64,000 nt of DNA from Selaginella moellendorffii (GCF_000143415.4 NW_003314295.1:871038-935037); one strand, 5' to 3'. Counted from the stretch's first letter, positions 11,816-24,831 are shown. The notes: generated from the sequence alone by a model not told the origin. Made by a program: numbers and translations.

Positions 11816-13395
11816 CTACATCGTTTCTAGGATTGTTTGTATTTTACTCAAAAGTCCTATTACGTAATCACACAAATCTTGGTGCACTCTAGCTGAGACA
11901 ACATTCAGCAAGACTGATTTCACGCTGAGTAGATCAAATGAAAGGTAAGTATTGTCTTTTCTGTCCAGTATCATCTCCAGGATTCCAGCGAGAAAGACCA
12001 CGAAATCCTTGTAGTTCATGCCTGCAAAGATTGGCAATCAAACCAAGCAGTAACAAGATAAAGAAACCTGAGTTTGCTGCAAGATTCCGCTGGCAGAGCG
12101 TTTCAAAATCGTCGCTGATGTCTCTTACGTCCTCAATTGAAGCAACAGTGTCTCTGTAATCATCTTCAAGGAGACGCCACTGAAATATCACTTAAGAAAA
12201 GAAACAAAACGCTCATTCGAATCAAACATACTCACCACCCAATGGAGATTGCAGGCGTTGAACCAGTTGTGATTGATCGAGATCACGTCTTCCTGCACAA
12301 AATGCGAATGTTTTCTGATCACTGAAAAATCCAAACATCATCGCTACCAGATTGGTTACTTGGTGATACCATCCACTCGGAACAAAGATGATATCGCCTG
12401 GATTTTGGATGCACTCCGTCCAACTCGTCTAGCAAAGTTAGAAAAAAACAGTCGATACAGCAGCAATTGCAAACAAACCTTGGAAAAATCTGGAAACTCG
12501 TCCACCGTTCCATAGATATCATACACGGTGTTCTTTTTGTGCCTAGAAAGGTGAAACAAAACAAGGAGATCAAAGCGGTGAAAAAAAGCATCGAAACTTT
12601 TCACCTGTCAAACAAAAATGGAGTTTGCTCCGGTGGCAAGAGATGCCAGCGTTTTCTTCCACACACATTTCCAGACCAGCTATAAGACCTGAAAACGTCG
12701 GCGTGCAATGGAGTCCATGTACCTTCACAAAGATCACTTGAGAAATCTCCAGAGAAAAAATTAGACTAGCCTTTTACCTGCTGGTCCCATATAGACGAAA
12801 CGATAGTCGGAAGAAGGCACGGTATCGCCGGAGCTATGCCAGGAGTTTGAGTCTAGAAATTGGTTGAGCCAATCGTCAGAGAAAAAGATCGGAGTTTCAT
12901 AAGCGCCATAGTCTGGAAACTCCTGCTCCAATCGAAACTTGGTAAGTTCTTCTAGCTAAAAAGAAGAAAGAACCAAAGCTCACCTTGACAAAGTGCCAAT
13001 CCTTGAGATAGAGCAACGCTCGGCGCTCAGGATCGTCGCTCTTCCAATGCGTCACAAACTCAGACACCGTCATCTCCAAACGCTTCTGGTCCGTGAATTC
13101 TCTCTCGCCACAGTCTGCAACCTGGAGGAGCTTAATCGATTCCCAAAGGGAGAAATTCCATTTCTCTTCCAGTGAAAAGTACCTGGATCTTGGAGCCGCC
13201 AAAGTTGCGAGCAAGAAACTCGAGGTCGGGTTTGCCATGGTCGTCCACCCAGTCCCTAGACGCCCGCCAGTGCTCCATCAATCCCGTGACAAGCACGGGC
13301 TTGTTAGGCAGGAGATAGCGCTCGCGGAATTCCTGGTAGCTCAAGCTCGTCCCATCTTCCACGGGCACACACCCCCCTACATTGATTCTTCCCAT
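11816..13395 (-). CDS. JMJD4: JmjC-domain 2-oxoglutarate oxygenase, JMJD4 type (9 exons)
   Basis: Exons (high to low): 13395-13183, 13121-12984, 12922-12778, 12722-12605, 12542-12479, 12428-12348, 12292-12236, 12179-12068, 12021-11816. All have GT-AG borders, introns are 43-62 bp, and they join in frame to 377 aa. The start is a conserved-looking MGRINVGG just downstream of a telobox-like AACCCTA. The cupin core shows LHADVF, with iron ligands H172 and D174, and VPSGWYHQV with the third ligand H248. A substrate-region NHNWFNACNLHWVW follows. This arrangement and length match JMJD4, which hydroxylates a lysine of translation termination factor eRF1 in animals (established there; inferred here). 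All three metal ligands are present, so it should be active. The neighbouring subtilase is on the same strand, 157 bp upstream of its start. Confidence 0.9.
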
Positions 13396-13486
13396 TTGGC
13401 ATTCATAAACCCTAGAACTTTTAGATTCAAGAATATTCTTAAAAACATAATAAACCCTACGCTTAAGAATATGCTCATAGATTTGA

Positions 13487-13508
13487 CTCTCTCTCTCTCT
13501 CTCTCTCT
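13487..13508. repeat. (CT)11 microsatellite
   Basis: Lies about 90 bp upstream of the JmjC start codon and 45 bp downstream of the subtilase stop. On the gene strand this is a GA repeat, a common plant core-promoter element. Confidence 0.9.
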
Positions 13509-13552
13509 AATGGAAACGCTTTTATATACTATACCTCGCTATGGCGCTCGCG

Positions 13553-16500
13553 CTAGCTAGAGCTATTGGCTTGCCTCCTCAAAACAGTGATGGGCAGCCT
13601 CACAGTGTGTCCGAGATCGCCCACCAGCCTCATCTCTCCAAAACTAAACTCCTCGGACGAGTCCCTGGCCCAGACTAGAATGCCCAGCGACACCGATCGC
13701 CCGGGATCCACCGCAAACGCGGACGGCTTAACGCTCACCGCCACGCCCGCCGGGTTGGTCACCACCACGCGGTACTTCTCCGTCTTGGCCCCGACGCTGG
13801 TGGCGGTCCTTGGAACGCGCCTCTCGCCGCCCAAGCTGGAGATGGTTATCGATGGTAAGTTGAGGTCCGACATTAGCCCCGCCGGCTGCGAGCACCGCTC
13901 CCTCGTCGCGTTGAAGATGGCGGTGGCGTTCACGCCGGGAACCGCGCACAAGAACTTGATATAGTCACCGTATCCTGTGCATGAATGGGATGAATGATCG
14001 ATCGAGTGATCTTTGAGCCAAGAACACGAAGGACTTACCTGCGTCGAAGACGAGGCCCGGATCCAGCGCGGCCTTTGGATTGATGGCTCCGTGGCCGTAG
14101 TCGAACGGGGTGGCGCTCTCGAGGTCCGACGACGCAGAGCTCGAAGGCTTGCTCCCGTTGTTCCTCGTGCTTGTGGCGTTTGATCCTCTCGAGCCCCCTG
14201 CCGCGTTTACGTGCTGCGCGAGCAGCGGACTCCCGCGGTTGTCCGTGGTGGAAGCGGTGGTCATCATCGCCGAGGCGATCACCGCGGGGCTCCGGCCGGG
14301 GAACTCCTTCTTGAGCAGCGCCGCGATGCCTGCTACGTGCGGGCTCGCCATGCTCGTCCCGGAAACAAGAGCGAAGTTCTTCCCTGGCATGGACATGGAT
14401 CTTTGTCAACTTTTCTCTCTGCATAGATCCATACCTTGGAAGTTTGGCTCGTCCGTTCCACTGGGAGTCCAGGCTCCCCAGATGAGCGATCCGGGGGCGA
14501 GGATGTTTGGCTTGAGAACGTCGGCGTCCTGGAACGCGAAGTTCCTCACGTCGGGGCCGCGAGACGAGTAGAGAGCAACCTGTGGAGCCGAGCTGTTGAA
14601 CACCGCCTCTTGTCCATTCCCGATCTTGGCCGTGGCATTGAAACTCGCAGCCTTTCCATTCGCTGCCCGGGTGGTGGACGAGTTGTAGTAGCGTAGAAGC
14701 TCCTGTGCAAAGAACGAGTTTTCTATCAGGAACTTAAAGAATCTAGCTATGGAGCTTCTTACCTCCGAGCTCTCGGAAGTTGTGATGACGATCCCGGGAA
14801 CCGAGATTGGAACCGGCTCAAACTTGCTCCCGGCCAAGTCCGACTCCACAACCAGGACGAATCCCACGGCGCTGAGGTTGGCGACGGTGGCGGCGACTTG
14901 GTGGACGGTGGCACCACCGAAGATAAAGCTGAAGGAGAAGGTGCAAATCAGTACCTTTCCCTTGACAAGCTGGGCGTTGAAAAGGCTCGGGTCCTGGCAA
15001 TCGTTGGGACTGAAGAAATAGTTTGAGCTGTTTCCAACCGCGTCCTTGGCGAGGATCATGCTGTACGTGCTGCTTCCTGGAGTTGGAGCTGGATTGAAAA
15101 ATGACACAGCAAAAGGAAAGTGTTTAGTTTCGAAAAATTTGGGAAGTAAGATCATGGAAAGTTTGTTTTGGAATCATGGAAAGTTTAGATCATGGAAAGT
15201 TTCGAATCAGTACGAACTTACGAGCGAGACCAACACCGGGGAGAGTTTTAGCGTTGCCGAGGCTGATATAGTTTGGATAGCTCCGGTCGTCGAGTCCTGC
15301 GGCCACGGTGGCGATCCAGGGGCTGAAAGAGACGATGGTCCGAGGATACGGCCCTCCATTCCCAGCCGCCTGAGCAACAAAGACGCCTTGTTTCACTGCT
15401 GCCAGGATAGCCATGTCGAAAACGTTGAGAAAAGTGGCACTGCTGCTGCTGGGAGGACTGTTGGGACCAACAGAGAGATTTAAAACGTCCACTCCATCCT
15501 CTACGGCCTGTGTGAAGTTCCCGAGAGAAGAACAATAAGTTTGTGAAAAGATTTGCGAAAGTTTCGCTTGCTTGCCTTGTCTATGGCTGCCACAACGTCT
15601 GCTACAAATCCTCCAAATTGCCTATACAGTGCCTTGTACACTGCTATCCTGCTCAAAGAAGCTTTCAGTACGTAATAAAGAGAAATGTTCACCAGGAAAA
15701 AATATCCCTGTCCAAGCTCACCTTGCTCGTGGTGCCATACCACTCGCTTTCCCGTAGCTGTACCCGTTTATCGTCACAGGGACGTTGTAATTTCCAGCTG
15801 CGATCGATGCAGTGTGGCTGTAAAAAACGAAAAAAAGGAAAAAAAAATTACATTTTTCTCCAGAAAAAAACGTTTTTGGAAGTAGAAGCTCGAGCTTACG
15901 ATCCATGGCCATCGCCGTCGAGAGGAGAATCGAAGTCCACAGACGCGTTGAAGTTGCCGGAAGCCGTGGCGGCAGCGGCAAAGTGTCGAGCTCCAACGAT
16001 CTTGCCATTGCAAAACGAGGCCACCTCGCAAGAGCCTCGAAAGTTTTTCAAGCCGCTCGACGTGTTGGAGGAGGAGTTGGAAGCGAAAGCTTGCCCCGAG
16101 AAACTTGGATGCGTGGGATCAATGCCAGTGTCGATGATCCCCACAACGATCCCGTCACCCGCATTGCCGGCGCCACCCTGCTGCGACCACACTCCGGTCG
16201 GGAGTCCCAGGAAATCGGGGGTGTGTGTCGTGAGCTTGCTCACTCTCCAATCTTTTTGGACGAGCATCACTCCCGGGGCTGACTTGAGTGTGTCTGCCTT
16301 CAAGAGCAAGAAATCGAGTCAAGTTCGAGAGTTTGTTCTTCATTTTCTTGAGAAGTTGAAAAAAAAAGCGAACAACAACTTACCTGGTGATCTTGGAGTT
16401 TCACGGCGAAGCCATTGATCAAGTGGTGGTAGCTGTAGAGCTTCTGGTAGCCGGCGCCGCTGCTAGCGAAAGTTTCTTGCAAGAACTTGTCGTGCTGCTG

Positions 16501-16773
16501 GACGAGACGAGATTTGTAGAGCTCCACTATGTTCTTCGTGGAGCTGGATATCATAACATCGATCACGAAAGAATTACACGAACGTTTCTTCTCTTTCACT
16601 CACCTGGATTTGCCGATTCCAATGTCCACCTCCTCCGCTCCAAACGCCTCCGCGTAGCTGGACACTGGATCCCCTTCCATGATCACCATGTACACTTCTC
16701 CATTCGAAGGGAAAGCCAGGAGCTCCAGCAGGAGCGACAATGCAAGCAGCATTCCTGTGACGATCAATGCCAT
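13553..16773 (-). CDS. Subtilisin-like serine protease (subtilase, S8A), 10 exons
   Basis: Exons: 16773-16604, 16543-16384, 16297-15900, 15817-15722, 15648-15576, 15507-15222, 15088-14763, 14702-14435, 14383-14039, 13974-13553, giving 847 aa in one frame. Residues 1-25 form a signal peptide. The I9 propeptide domain spans roughly residues 27-110. The S8 triad is complete: D166 in IIDTGID, H241 in GDGHGSHTAS, oxyanion N349 in QAAGNGG and S603 in SGTSMASPHV. A PA domain is inserted between N349 and S603, and a fibronectin-III-like C-terminus ends the protein, the normal plant subtilase plan. It is expected to be secreted and self-processed. The intron after 15576 starts GC (AAG/GCAAGC) instead of GT. 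I chose the start because it gives the signal peptide. Confidence 0.92.
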
Positions 16774-18686
16774 GGTTGTGGCGAGGACGAACGAAGGGAT
16801 CGAATCGACTCGTGGGCGATCCTGGACGGATCAAACCCGGGGTGCCCACATCCCCCGACTCCACACAAGTGACAGTTCTGCCACGACCCACGAGCATTCA
16901 TGAAGCGCCCAACGGCGCCATTTAGCTCGCGAGAAGCGAAGAAGAGAAAAAAAGGAGCTGAGAGGAGGACCCAAGAACACGACGAGGGGCCGACAAGAAA
17001 GACCAATGCGCGAGCAATCCCAGAGACAGCTCTTCTTTTTTTCTCCTTTCTATTCTTTTCAGTCAGTGAGAAGAACCATGAGCATGAATTTATGAACGCT
17101 GTGACACTGGAGTTGGATCAAACTTCCCAGCTACCTAGGGCTCTTGCCTTAAAGGAGCCGTTGATCGAAACACCAGATTCCAAAACCGACACAAATTCAC
17201 CTCTTCAATTCCTAGCTAGAAGCTCTGTTTCTTATATACCGCCATAGAGAAGAAAACAAAGAAAAAAAAATTGATTTCTTTACCTGTGCTGCTGTTCGCA
17301 TTGGAAGATGATTGTTTTCCATTATAGTTTTCCATCCAATCCAAGATGGACACTGGAGAGAGAGAAGAGGAGCTTTGTTCTACCTACATGATTACAGAGC
17401 GATCAAAGGAGGAGGAGAAAAAACACTTGGGCTGTACGCGATCGATGTTGCCATGGCCGACAAGGGACCCGAGCATTGAATGAAGTGCCCAGCCATGATT
17501 GATCTCATTCCATCCATCCTTTCGTTTGTGCCCGGGGAATGAAAATCATAAAAGAATCTGGTTCACGCATACTCTGCGGTGTCGCTCTTCCGTACACATT
17601 GTAAGTTGGATGTTCTTCCGGAGTTCACGCATTCCGTACGCGCGGGTAACTTGGAGGGAAGTGGGCGAGTGAGATTTTTAAGATGGTTTGTCGCTGTCCT
17701 GGCCTGACAGGCTTTGTTGTTGGCGGTGTGGGGCGTCATTTCGCTCATGGGGGACTTGACCAGAATCACATGGAGCGTTTCGTTTCGCTCTGGCACTTGA
17801 CTCGGAGAATCGAATTCAATTCATTTCGATCGAGGTCGCTCTGATTTGCATCTGCAGCTGGAATCTCCACGAAAGAAAAAGAAAAGGAGAAGAGCTTGTG
17901 CTTCCGTACTATAAGTGTCCGATAGAGAGTTTGCGCATGAAGTTCGATGCCTGTTTATTTCCGGATAGCATTCAATCCATCCACGATCACGGCACAGGAG
18001 GCTGAATCAAATACCGGCACTGCTGCTGGTTGTTTGGCTACTCCAAGAATTAAAGCTGCCTAAACACCGACCGACTTGTTCTCTCTCTAGCAGGAAAAGG
18101 TGGTGGCCAATAAATTGCGGACAACCATCAGCCGTGACGAACAGTTGGAAAGGATGAGATGATCGATCCTTACAATCTATCGATATGCTGTTTTGATAGT
18201 CTCGCGGTGCCATGGATGAGGCTGGTGGATGCAAAATGAATGAATGATGAATCAAATCCAATTCGCCCACCAACGGAACGGATCGTCTGTTCATGTCCGG
18301 AAAAGGAGAAAGATCCAGCGCTTTGACAACTTCGTTTCCTCGTGACCTATTCCCGAAAGAGAGAAAGAAAAAGATAGCGGTCCCAACAGTCGAGGTCAAG
18401 CATCTCTTTCGATATGTTGGATCATCATGCCATGGAATCTCTCCGTCCGTACGAGTGCCGTATGCGAGCGCTGGCCATGGCTGGGCTGGCAGCCTTTGTT
18501 CTGTAGATTTTGAGAAGACTTCGCTGGCGAGCACCCTGTGGATTTGAAAATTTGGATGGACGGCGGCGATCTGTTCACGGTTTTACAGCCGTTGATGTTT
18601 CCTACCATGCTCTGCCCTAAAATATCCCTGCGGGTGGAGATCGCTGGAGGAGAATGCCCGGCTGAGGCATTTTGGCGACCAGGACG
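16774..18686. other. 1.9-kb intergenic region between divergent genes
   Basis: Lies between the start of the subtilase (-) and the start of the MNS1-like gene (+), so it must hold both promoters. Short ORFs occur, including 175 codons on the minus strand at 18007-18534. They have no recognisable domain and I do not call them. Repeats are not evident. Confidence 0.6.
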
Positions 18687-20983
18687 ATGGTGAGCATTTC
18701 GAGATTGGAAGTTTTTATTTTCTGATGTTGTCTTTCTGGGTGGCGGTTTTGTTCCTCCAGGCTTCGATGTTCAAGCTCTCTACTAGTAAGTAGAAGAAAT
18801 CCCACTTCTTTCACGTACATTGCCTGACACGATGTTTCCATGGTTTTCTCAGCTTTCCAAAACCGGCTGGACAGGGAAAGGCACGATGAAGCTAGCCGAG
18901 GGAAGATCATCAGGTGAAAAATCTTTGGAAGGCTCTTTAGCTATCCTGTTTTAAATCTTTCTTTTGTGCAGTTTTCTCAAAGAAGATCAACGATGTGCGA
19001 TCGGGCACAAACTGGAAGAACCTCCATATCAGTATCCTGTGGTTTGTTCTTGTAGCTTTGGAGCACTCGCGTAAGATCTTTCATGTTTGTTTCTCTGTGT
19101 CTGTCTGTAGATAAATGAAGAGGATAAATTCCTTAAGCAAGAACGAATGCGAGAAGCATTCGACTATGTGAGTTTTGACGTATCGAGTTTTTCTTGTCAT
19201 CTTTTGTCCAGTGAATTTTTTTATCAGGTGTCCAACGATGATGTGTGGGACAGTGAGCCCCCCGATCCCGTGGAAGAAGCTAAGCGCGAGCGTGAAATGC
19301 TTCGCAAAGTCGTCCAGGACTCTCCCGAGTTGCGGGATCTTAAAGCCAAGCTCCATCTTGCTCAAATGAACATGGAAAGGCAGCGACAGGTTGATGAACT
19401 ATTTTCTCTTGTTTTCATGTCACTGTGGCTATTGCAGCTTGAAGAGAAGAAGCTTGTAGAGATGGAAGAAGCGTCTCGAAATAAGAAATTCCAAGAGTTA
19501 ATGTTGGAACAGCTTGACCAAGCTGAGAGGCGTGAGCAAGAGCGTTTATGCAAGATCCAGAAAGACAAAGTAAGAAGAGCCGAGGTCTTATTGCGAGTTT
19601 GCATTCTTTTCTTTCGATTCTGGCAGATGGAGACTGTGATCACGATGAAGGAGCAACTACAAAAGAAAGAACTTGAGAAGGAGCGGGCTTGGGAGCGGAG
19701 GATCGAGGAGCAGAAAGAAATGGACAAGGTTGGCTCATGACAATAGTAGAACTTTTTTCTAACCGTGTGGCTTTTGATATTTCAGTTGATTATGAAGCTA
19801 AACGCCGAGCGTGAGGAGGAGGCAGCATCTAAAAAGTAAGGCATTCAAGGTCTCCATAAAACAGGTTTCTTACATTCTTCGTTCCATACAGGAAGAAACA
19901 AACAGAAGCTATGAGCTTTGTGCATAAATATCTAGAGACTCGAGAACAAGAAAGAGAAAACAAGGTACAAAGATGTTTATCTTAGAGGATTCTCATTTGA
20001 TCCGCATTCCAGGCGAAGAAAATGAAGCAGGAGGAAGAAGAAATGCTCCGATACCGAGCATTACAGGACCAACGAGCAGCAGAAAAAGCCGAAAAGGAGA
20101 GAGAAAAGAAGGAGCGCGAAGAAAAGTGAGCATGCGGTCTGGTTTTTGAAAAACTTGGTCGAGTTTGACGTTGCCAGGATCCACGCAATTCTGTCCGCTG
20201 GAAAAGAAGAAGAGGCTCGCCAAAGGGATGACTTTGAGAAGATGCTCAACGATCTCTACTTTGAAGAGGCCGAAGAGCGCTACAGGAAGAACGCCGAGCA
20301 AGAGAGGATCCGGGTACCAAAAGACTGTTCCTCCGTGGCTTTGAGAATGGCAACTTCCCTTGTCTACAGAGAGAGCAAGTCCGAGAAAATCTTAAGGCTT
20401 CGAATGAGCACGACCATTTCCTGAAGGAGCAGCGCAAGCTCAAAGAGAAGGCCGAGAGGGAGGCCTTCCACAAGAAGATGATGGATCAAATGGCCGAGGT
20501 AATAGTTTCTCCTTTTGTCTCAATGATCTTCGGCTTTCTCTTTTCTCAGGAGCACAAGATCGAGCAAATGAACGCTCAAAAACGAAGGATGAAGATGGAA
20601 GAGTTCAAGAGGGAGATCAGTAAGTTGTGGGAGGATAAAAAGTCCATGTTCCACGGACAGGTACGCAACGCTTATGATCTCTCAAAACTCTCAATTCTCG
20701 TTTCGTTTTAGGTGGACGAGGCCAAAGGATTCCGGAAGAAAGAAGAAGAGATGCAAGCCAAGAGAAAGGAGGTGATAGAGGAGGAGCGACGCAAGCTCTT
20801 GGCGACTCAAGGAAGAAAGTTAGCCCATTTCCTTCCAAAGCACACGCTAGAAAGCGAGGAAGACTATAAAATCGTTGGAATTCCACCACCACCACAGCGG
20901 GAAAAGGTATACCTCCATCTCTCCTTTTCTTCTTCTCGTTTGAGCTCTTACACAGTTTTTTTTCTCGCGTGTAGAGGAGATAG
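18687..20983 (+). CDS. Axonemal coiled-coil protein, TPH domain, MNS1/CFAP53-like (16 exons)
   Basis: Proposed exons: 18687-18689, 18761-18785, 18853-18913, 18972-19041, 19111-19167, 19228-19389, 19438-19569, 19627-19728, 19786-19835, 19892-19964, 20013-20125, 20178-20313, 20370-20498, 20550-20660, 20712-20906, 20975-20983, together 475 aa. Almost the whole protein is charged coiled coil rich in Glu, Lys and Arg, with the conserved PELRDLKAKLHLAQMN block of trichohyalin-plectin-homology proteins and a C-terminal LAHFLPKHTL segment. Length and layout fit MNS1, a microtubule inner protein of cilia (about 495 aa in mammals, established). CFAP53 is the alternative. A role in sperm flagella is inferred and suits a plant with swimming sperm. 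The first exons and the 19041 donor (GTTTGT) are the least certain. The ATG occupies the last three bases of exon 1. Confidence 0.75.
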
Positions 20984-21048
20984 AGCGAGCGAGCAATGTA
21001 TCGTTATAAAAATAATCCATTGTGGAGTTTAGGGTTTTAGGAGGGCAA

Positions 21049-24000
21049 ATGGCGGCTGCGTCCACCAAGCGCGGCGCCGAGGATGATCTCGCGTCGCCAT
21101 CGCTCAAGCAGGCCAAGATTTCCGAGACGCTAGCGCCGGCGGCGATCGAGCGGGGTTGCATTCACGAAATCGCGTATCCGGATGGATTCCAGGCTTCAGG
21201 TGAGAAGCGTGACGCTCCCGCGAAGCCTGCCAAGGAGTATCCCTTCACGCTCGACGCTTTCCAGCGTGAGGCGATTGCGGCATTGGAAGCTGGAGAATCA
21301 GTCATGGTATGCTAGCAAGAATTTTGGATTTGGAGCTTTGGTTTGAATTTTTTTTCTCGGCAAGGTCTCGGCACACACGTCGGCAGGCAAGACTGTGGTC
21401 GCGGAGTATGCGATTGCCATGGCTCTAAGAGATCAGCAGCGTGTGCTTTACACATCTCCTATCAAGGCGCTGAGCAACCAAAAGTTTCGAGAGCTCGCGG
21501 AGGAGTTTTCGGACGTGGGGCTGATGACTGGTGACGTTACAATCTCCCCCAATGCGTCTTGCTTGGTAAATGTTTCCTCAGCTTGGATAGCTCGCTATGA
21601 TGAGTCTCATTTATGATAGGAAGATCAGAAGTGCTCCAATGGAGCGCTCATGATGCTTTTACGAGAATTCTGATGCGACTTTCTTTCTTGACTAGTTGCC
21701 ATATTCAATACTTCCGTTGGCTTGAAACTTACATAGTGGTCATTATATTCTGCAGGTCATGACTACCGAGATTTTGCGGAGCATGCAGTATCGAGGATCA
21801 GAAGTCATGAGAGAAGTTGCGTGGATAATTTTTGACGAAGTTCACTACATGAGAGACCGGGAACGAGGAGTGGTGTGGGAAGAAAGCATTGTCATGGCTC
21901 CTAAGAACGCCCGTTTTGTTTTTCTATCAGCGACGGTGCCAAATGCTAAAGAATTCGCTGACTGGGTTGCAAAGGTACAGTCCTCACGCTTTGAATTTGG
22001 CAGAATGTGCTGATGTATTACTGCCTCACAGGTTCATCAACAACCTTGTCACATCGTGTATACTGACTTCAGACCAACGCCTCTACAACACTATATTTTT
22101 CCCGCCGGTGGGGATGGTTTGTATCTTGTCGTCGATGAGCAAGGTACGTTTCGAGAGGACAGTTTCTCGAAAGCAGTGAACGCAGTTGCAATTGCCGATC
22201 CAAAGAAGGACGGAAAATGGCAAAAGCGAAAAGAAGAAGGAAAGGACGAACCAAGTGACATCTGGAAGATTGTGAAAATGATTATTGCACGGCAATATGA
22301 TCCAGTGATAGTGTTCAGTTTTAGCAAGAGGGATTGCGAGCATCTTGCAATGCAGGTGATTTTCTTTCTCCTCGCTGATGTGTTTGTCTAACCGTTGCTT
22401 GCAGATGTCAAAAATGGACCTTAACTCAGAAGATGAAAAGAAACTTGTTGAAGGCATATTTCGAAATGCCATGGACTCTTTATCTGAAGACGATAAAAAG
22501 CTTCCTCAGGTTTGATCGATTCTTGTGTATAAAACGATATACTTAACTATCTTTGCAGGTCTCTCTGGCCCTGCCTTATTTGAAGCGCGGAATCGGAGTG
22601 CATCACTCGGGCCTGTTGCCCATTCTTAAAGAAGTTATTGAGATATTATTTCAAGAAGGGCTCGTAAAGGTATATTTGTGCAGCGTTTCGTTTCTTCCTA
22701 AGTTGTTGGATGTTGCAGTGCCTGTTTGCTACAGAGACATTCAGTATTGGACTGAATATGCCTGCCAAGACAGTCGTGTTCACGAACGTTCGCAAGTTTG
22801 ATGGTGACAAGTTTCGCTGGATAACCAGCGGCGAATATATTCAAATGAGTGGACGCGCAGGGCGTAGAGGGCTTGACAATTTTGGCGTATGTATTTTTAT
22901 GCTAGATGAAAAGCTAGAACCAGCTGTTGCAAAGCAGATAGTGAAGGGCACTGCCGATCCATTGAATAGGTAATGGTGAATTTTCATGTTACGGCTTCTG
23001 TACTCATGGTTGTCTCTTCTTTCAGTGCTTTTCATCTCAGCTATAATATGATATTAAATCAGATGCGCTGTGAAGAGAGTAACCCAGAAGACTTACTTCG
23101 CCAGTCCTTTCACCAATTTCAGTCTGATCGAAGCTTACCAATCCTTGAGGTATAAATTCCACTCCTTTTGAAATGATCCCGCACTTATAAGAGTCTGAAT
23201 GCAGCAACGCGTGAAGAATCTGGAAGAAGAAAGAGCTTCTGTTCTTATTGAAGAAGAGGAGAAGCTAGCAGAATACTACTCATCGGTCAATCAGTTGAGG
23301 AAAATAAAGAATCAGATACGGGAGATTATACTCGCTCCTCGATCTTGTCTTCCGTTTCTTCAACCTGGGCGTCTAGTGCGGATATTCAGATCTGCTGATG
23401 CAGTGGAGCAACAGAATAGCGTACTAATGGAGCAAGATCCTGCTGTATGGGGCGTTATTATCAACTTTGAGAAGGCTCAGTCAAAGGACTCAGATGAAGG
23501 TAAGCCGAATGGCGCAGTACGTGTACTGACTTTTTCTACAGATGATCCTTTCGAATCAAAGCCGCGAAAGCACTTGAAATACGTAGTGGACGTGCTGGTG
23601 AACTGCGTAACTGAGAAAGAAGGGGACAGACCGAAGGTGGCACGTCCTGTATCTCTGGATGAGGATGGGCAACCTTTAGTTACAGCATTTCCTTTGTCTC
23701 AAGTACGTAATCTCTTATCGGTGCTTGGTTCTTGTTCTTACCATCTATATTAGGTGGAGAGCCTTAGTGCCGTTCGGATTCGTATTCCAAGAGATTTGCG
23801 TCCAGCTGAAGCAAGAGAGCAGACCTTGAGGACCGTGCTGGAAGTACTGAAAAGGTTTCCCGACGGATTGCAGCTTTTAGATCCCGAGGATGATATGAAG
23901 GTGAGACTCTTCGTTTGAAGCATGAGTGAGCTTTTGGTGCACAGGTGGAAAGCAGCGATTACAAGAAGTTGGTGCGACGAGTGGAAGCACTGGAAACTCT

Positions 24001-24831
24001 GATAGCAAAACACCCAGTTGCAAAATCTCCAACTCTAAATGAACGATTGAGGCTGCTCCAGAAGAAGGAAGATCTAGCCGAGACCATTCGTGTAGCGCGG
24101 AAGGAAGTGCGTGCTGCGTCCGCTCTAATATTCAAGGACGAACTAAAAGCGCGTCGAAGAGTTTTACGTCGTTTAAGGTACTTGGTTTTTTCTCAAGTCC
24201 ACAGTGACTGATTTTTCTTTGTCCCGCAGTTATGCCACCAGGGACGACGTTGTGCAACTCAAGGGGCTCGTGGCCTGCGAGATAAGCAGCGCAGACGAGC
24301 TCATTGTCACGGAGCTGATATTCAATGGTGTTTTCAAGGACGTCACAGCAGAGCAGGCTGCCGCGCTACTGTCATGCTTCGTGTGGCAAGAGAAGACGAA
24401 AATGGCGAAGCCGCTGTCTCAAGAACTTGCTGGACTGTTTTCGCAGCTCCAGGACACAGCCAGGCAAGTTGGAAAACTCCAAGTGGAATGCAAGGTAGTG
24501 TTCTTTCTCTTTTTCTTTGTTTTCTGCCACTAGAGCAAGGTCGTTTTTACAGGTTCCAGTCGATGTGGAGGAATACGTGAATTCGTTTCGGCCGGATATA
24601 ATGGAGGGAGTCCATGCCTGGTGCACCGGAAAGAGCTTTCTGGAGGTGTTGAAAGTGGCGGAGGTGTTTGAAGGGAGCTTGATCCGGGCGCTTAGAAGGC
24701 TGGAGGAGCTTGTCCAGCAACTGGTCACAGCCTCGAAAGCCATTGGAGAGGCAGACATGGAGGCCAAGTTCCAGGACGCAAGCACCAAGATGAAAAGGGA
24801 CATTGTGTTTGCGGCGTCTCTATACCTATGA
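21049..24831 (+). CDS. MTR4: DExH-box RNA helicase MTR4 (exosome cofactor), 13 exons
   Basis: Exons: 21049-21306, 21365-21565, 21756-21974, 22032-22355, 22405-22509, 22559-22669, 22719-22969, 23026-23149, 23205-23702, 23754-23900, 23945-24177, 24230-24494, 24553-24831, giving 1,004 aa. Visible motifs: Walker A AHTSAGKT (89-96), DEVH (180-183), SAT (211-213) and [10 protein letters not shown] with motif VI (448-456). The arch/KOW insertion and the helical-bundle C-terminus follow, ending in the typical [13 protein letters not shown]. This is the Ski2-like helicase that unwinds and feeds RNA to the nuclear exosome (established for yeast and plants). Plants also have the paralogue HEN2, which the sequence alone cannot fully exclude, but the length and C-terminus favour MTR4. 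Its promoter must lie within or beside the end of the MNS1-like gene, 65 bp upstream. A telobox-like TTTAGGGTTTTAGG precedes the ATG. Confidence 0.93.

Noticed and set aside
15543-16418. 291-codon plus-strand ORF opposite the subtilase
   Set aside because: Antisense shadow. The minus strand holds the catalytic exons with consistent splice sites.
18007-18534. 175-codon minus-strand ORF in the intergenic region
   Set aside because: No domain, unusual composition and no splice or start context. Most likely chance.
19147-19740. Continuous 197-codon ORF as an intronless coding block of the MNS1-like gene
   Set aside because: Introns 19390-19437 and 19570-19626 happen to be open. Removing them gives uninterrupted coiled coil and correct GT-AG borders.
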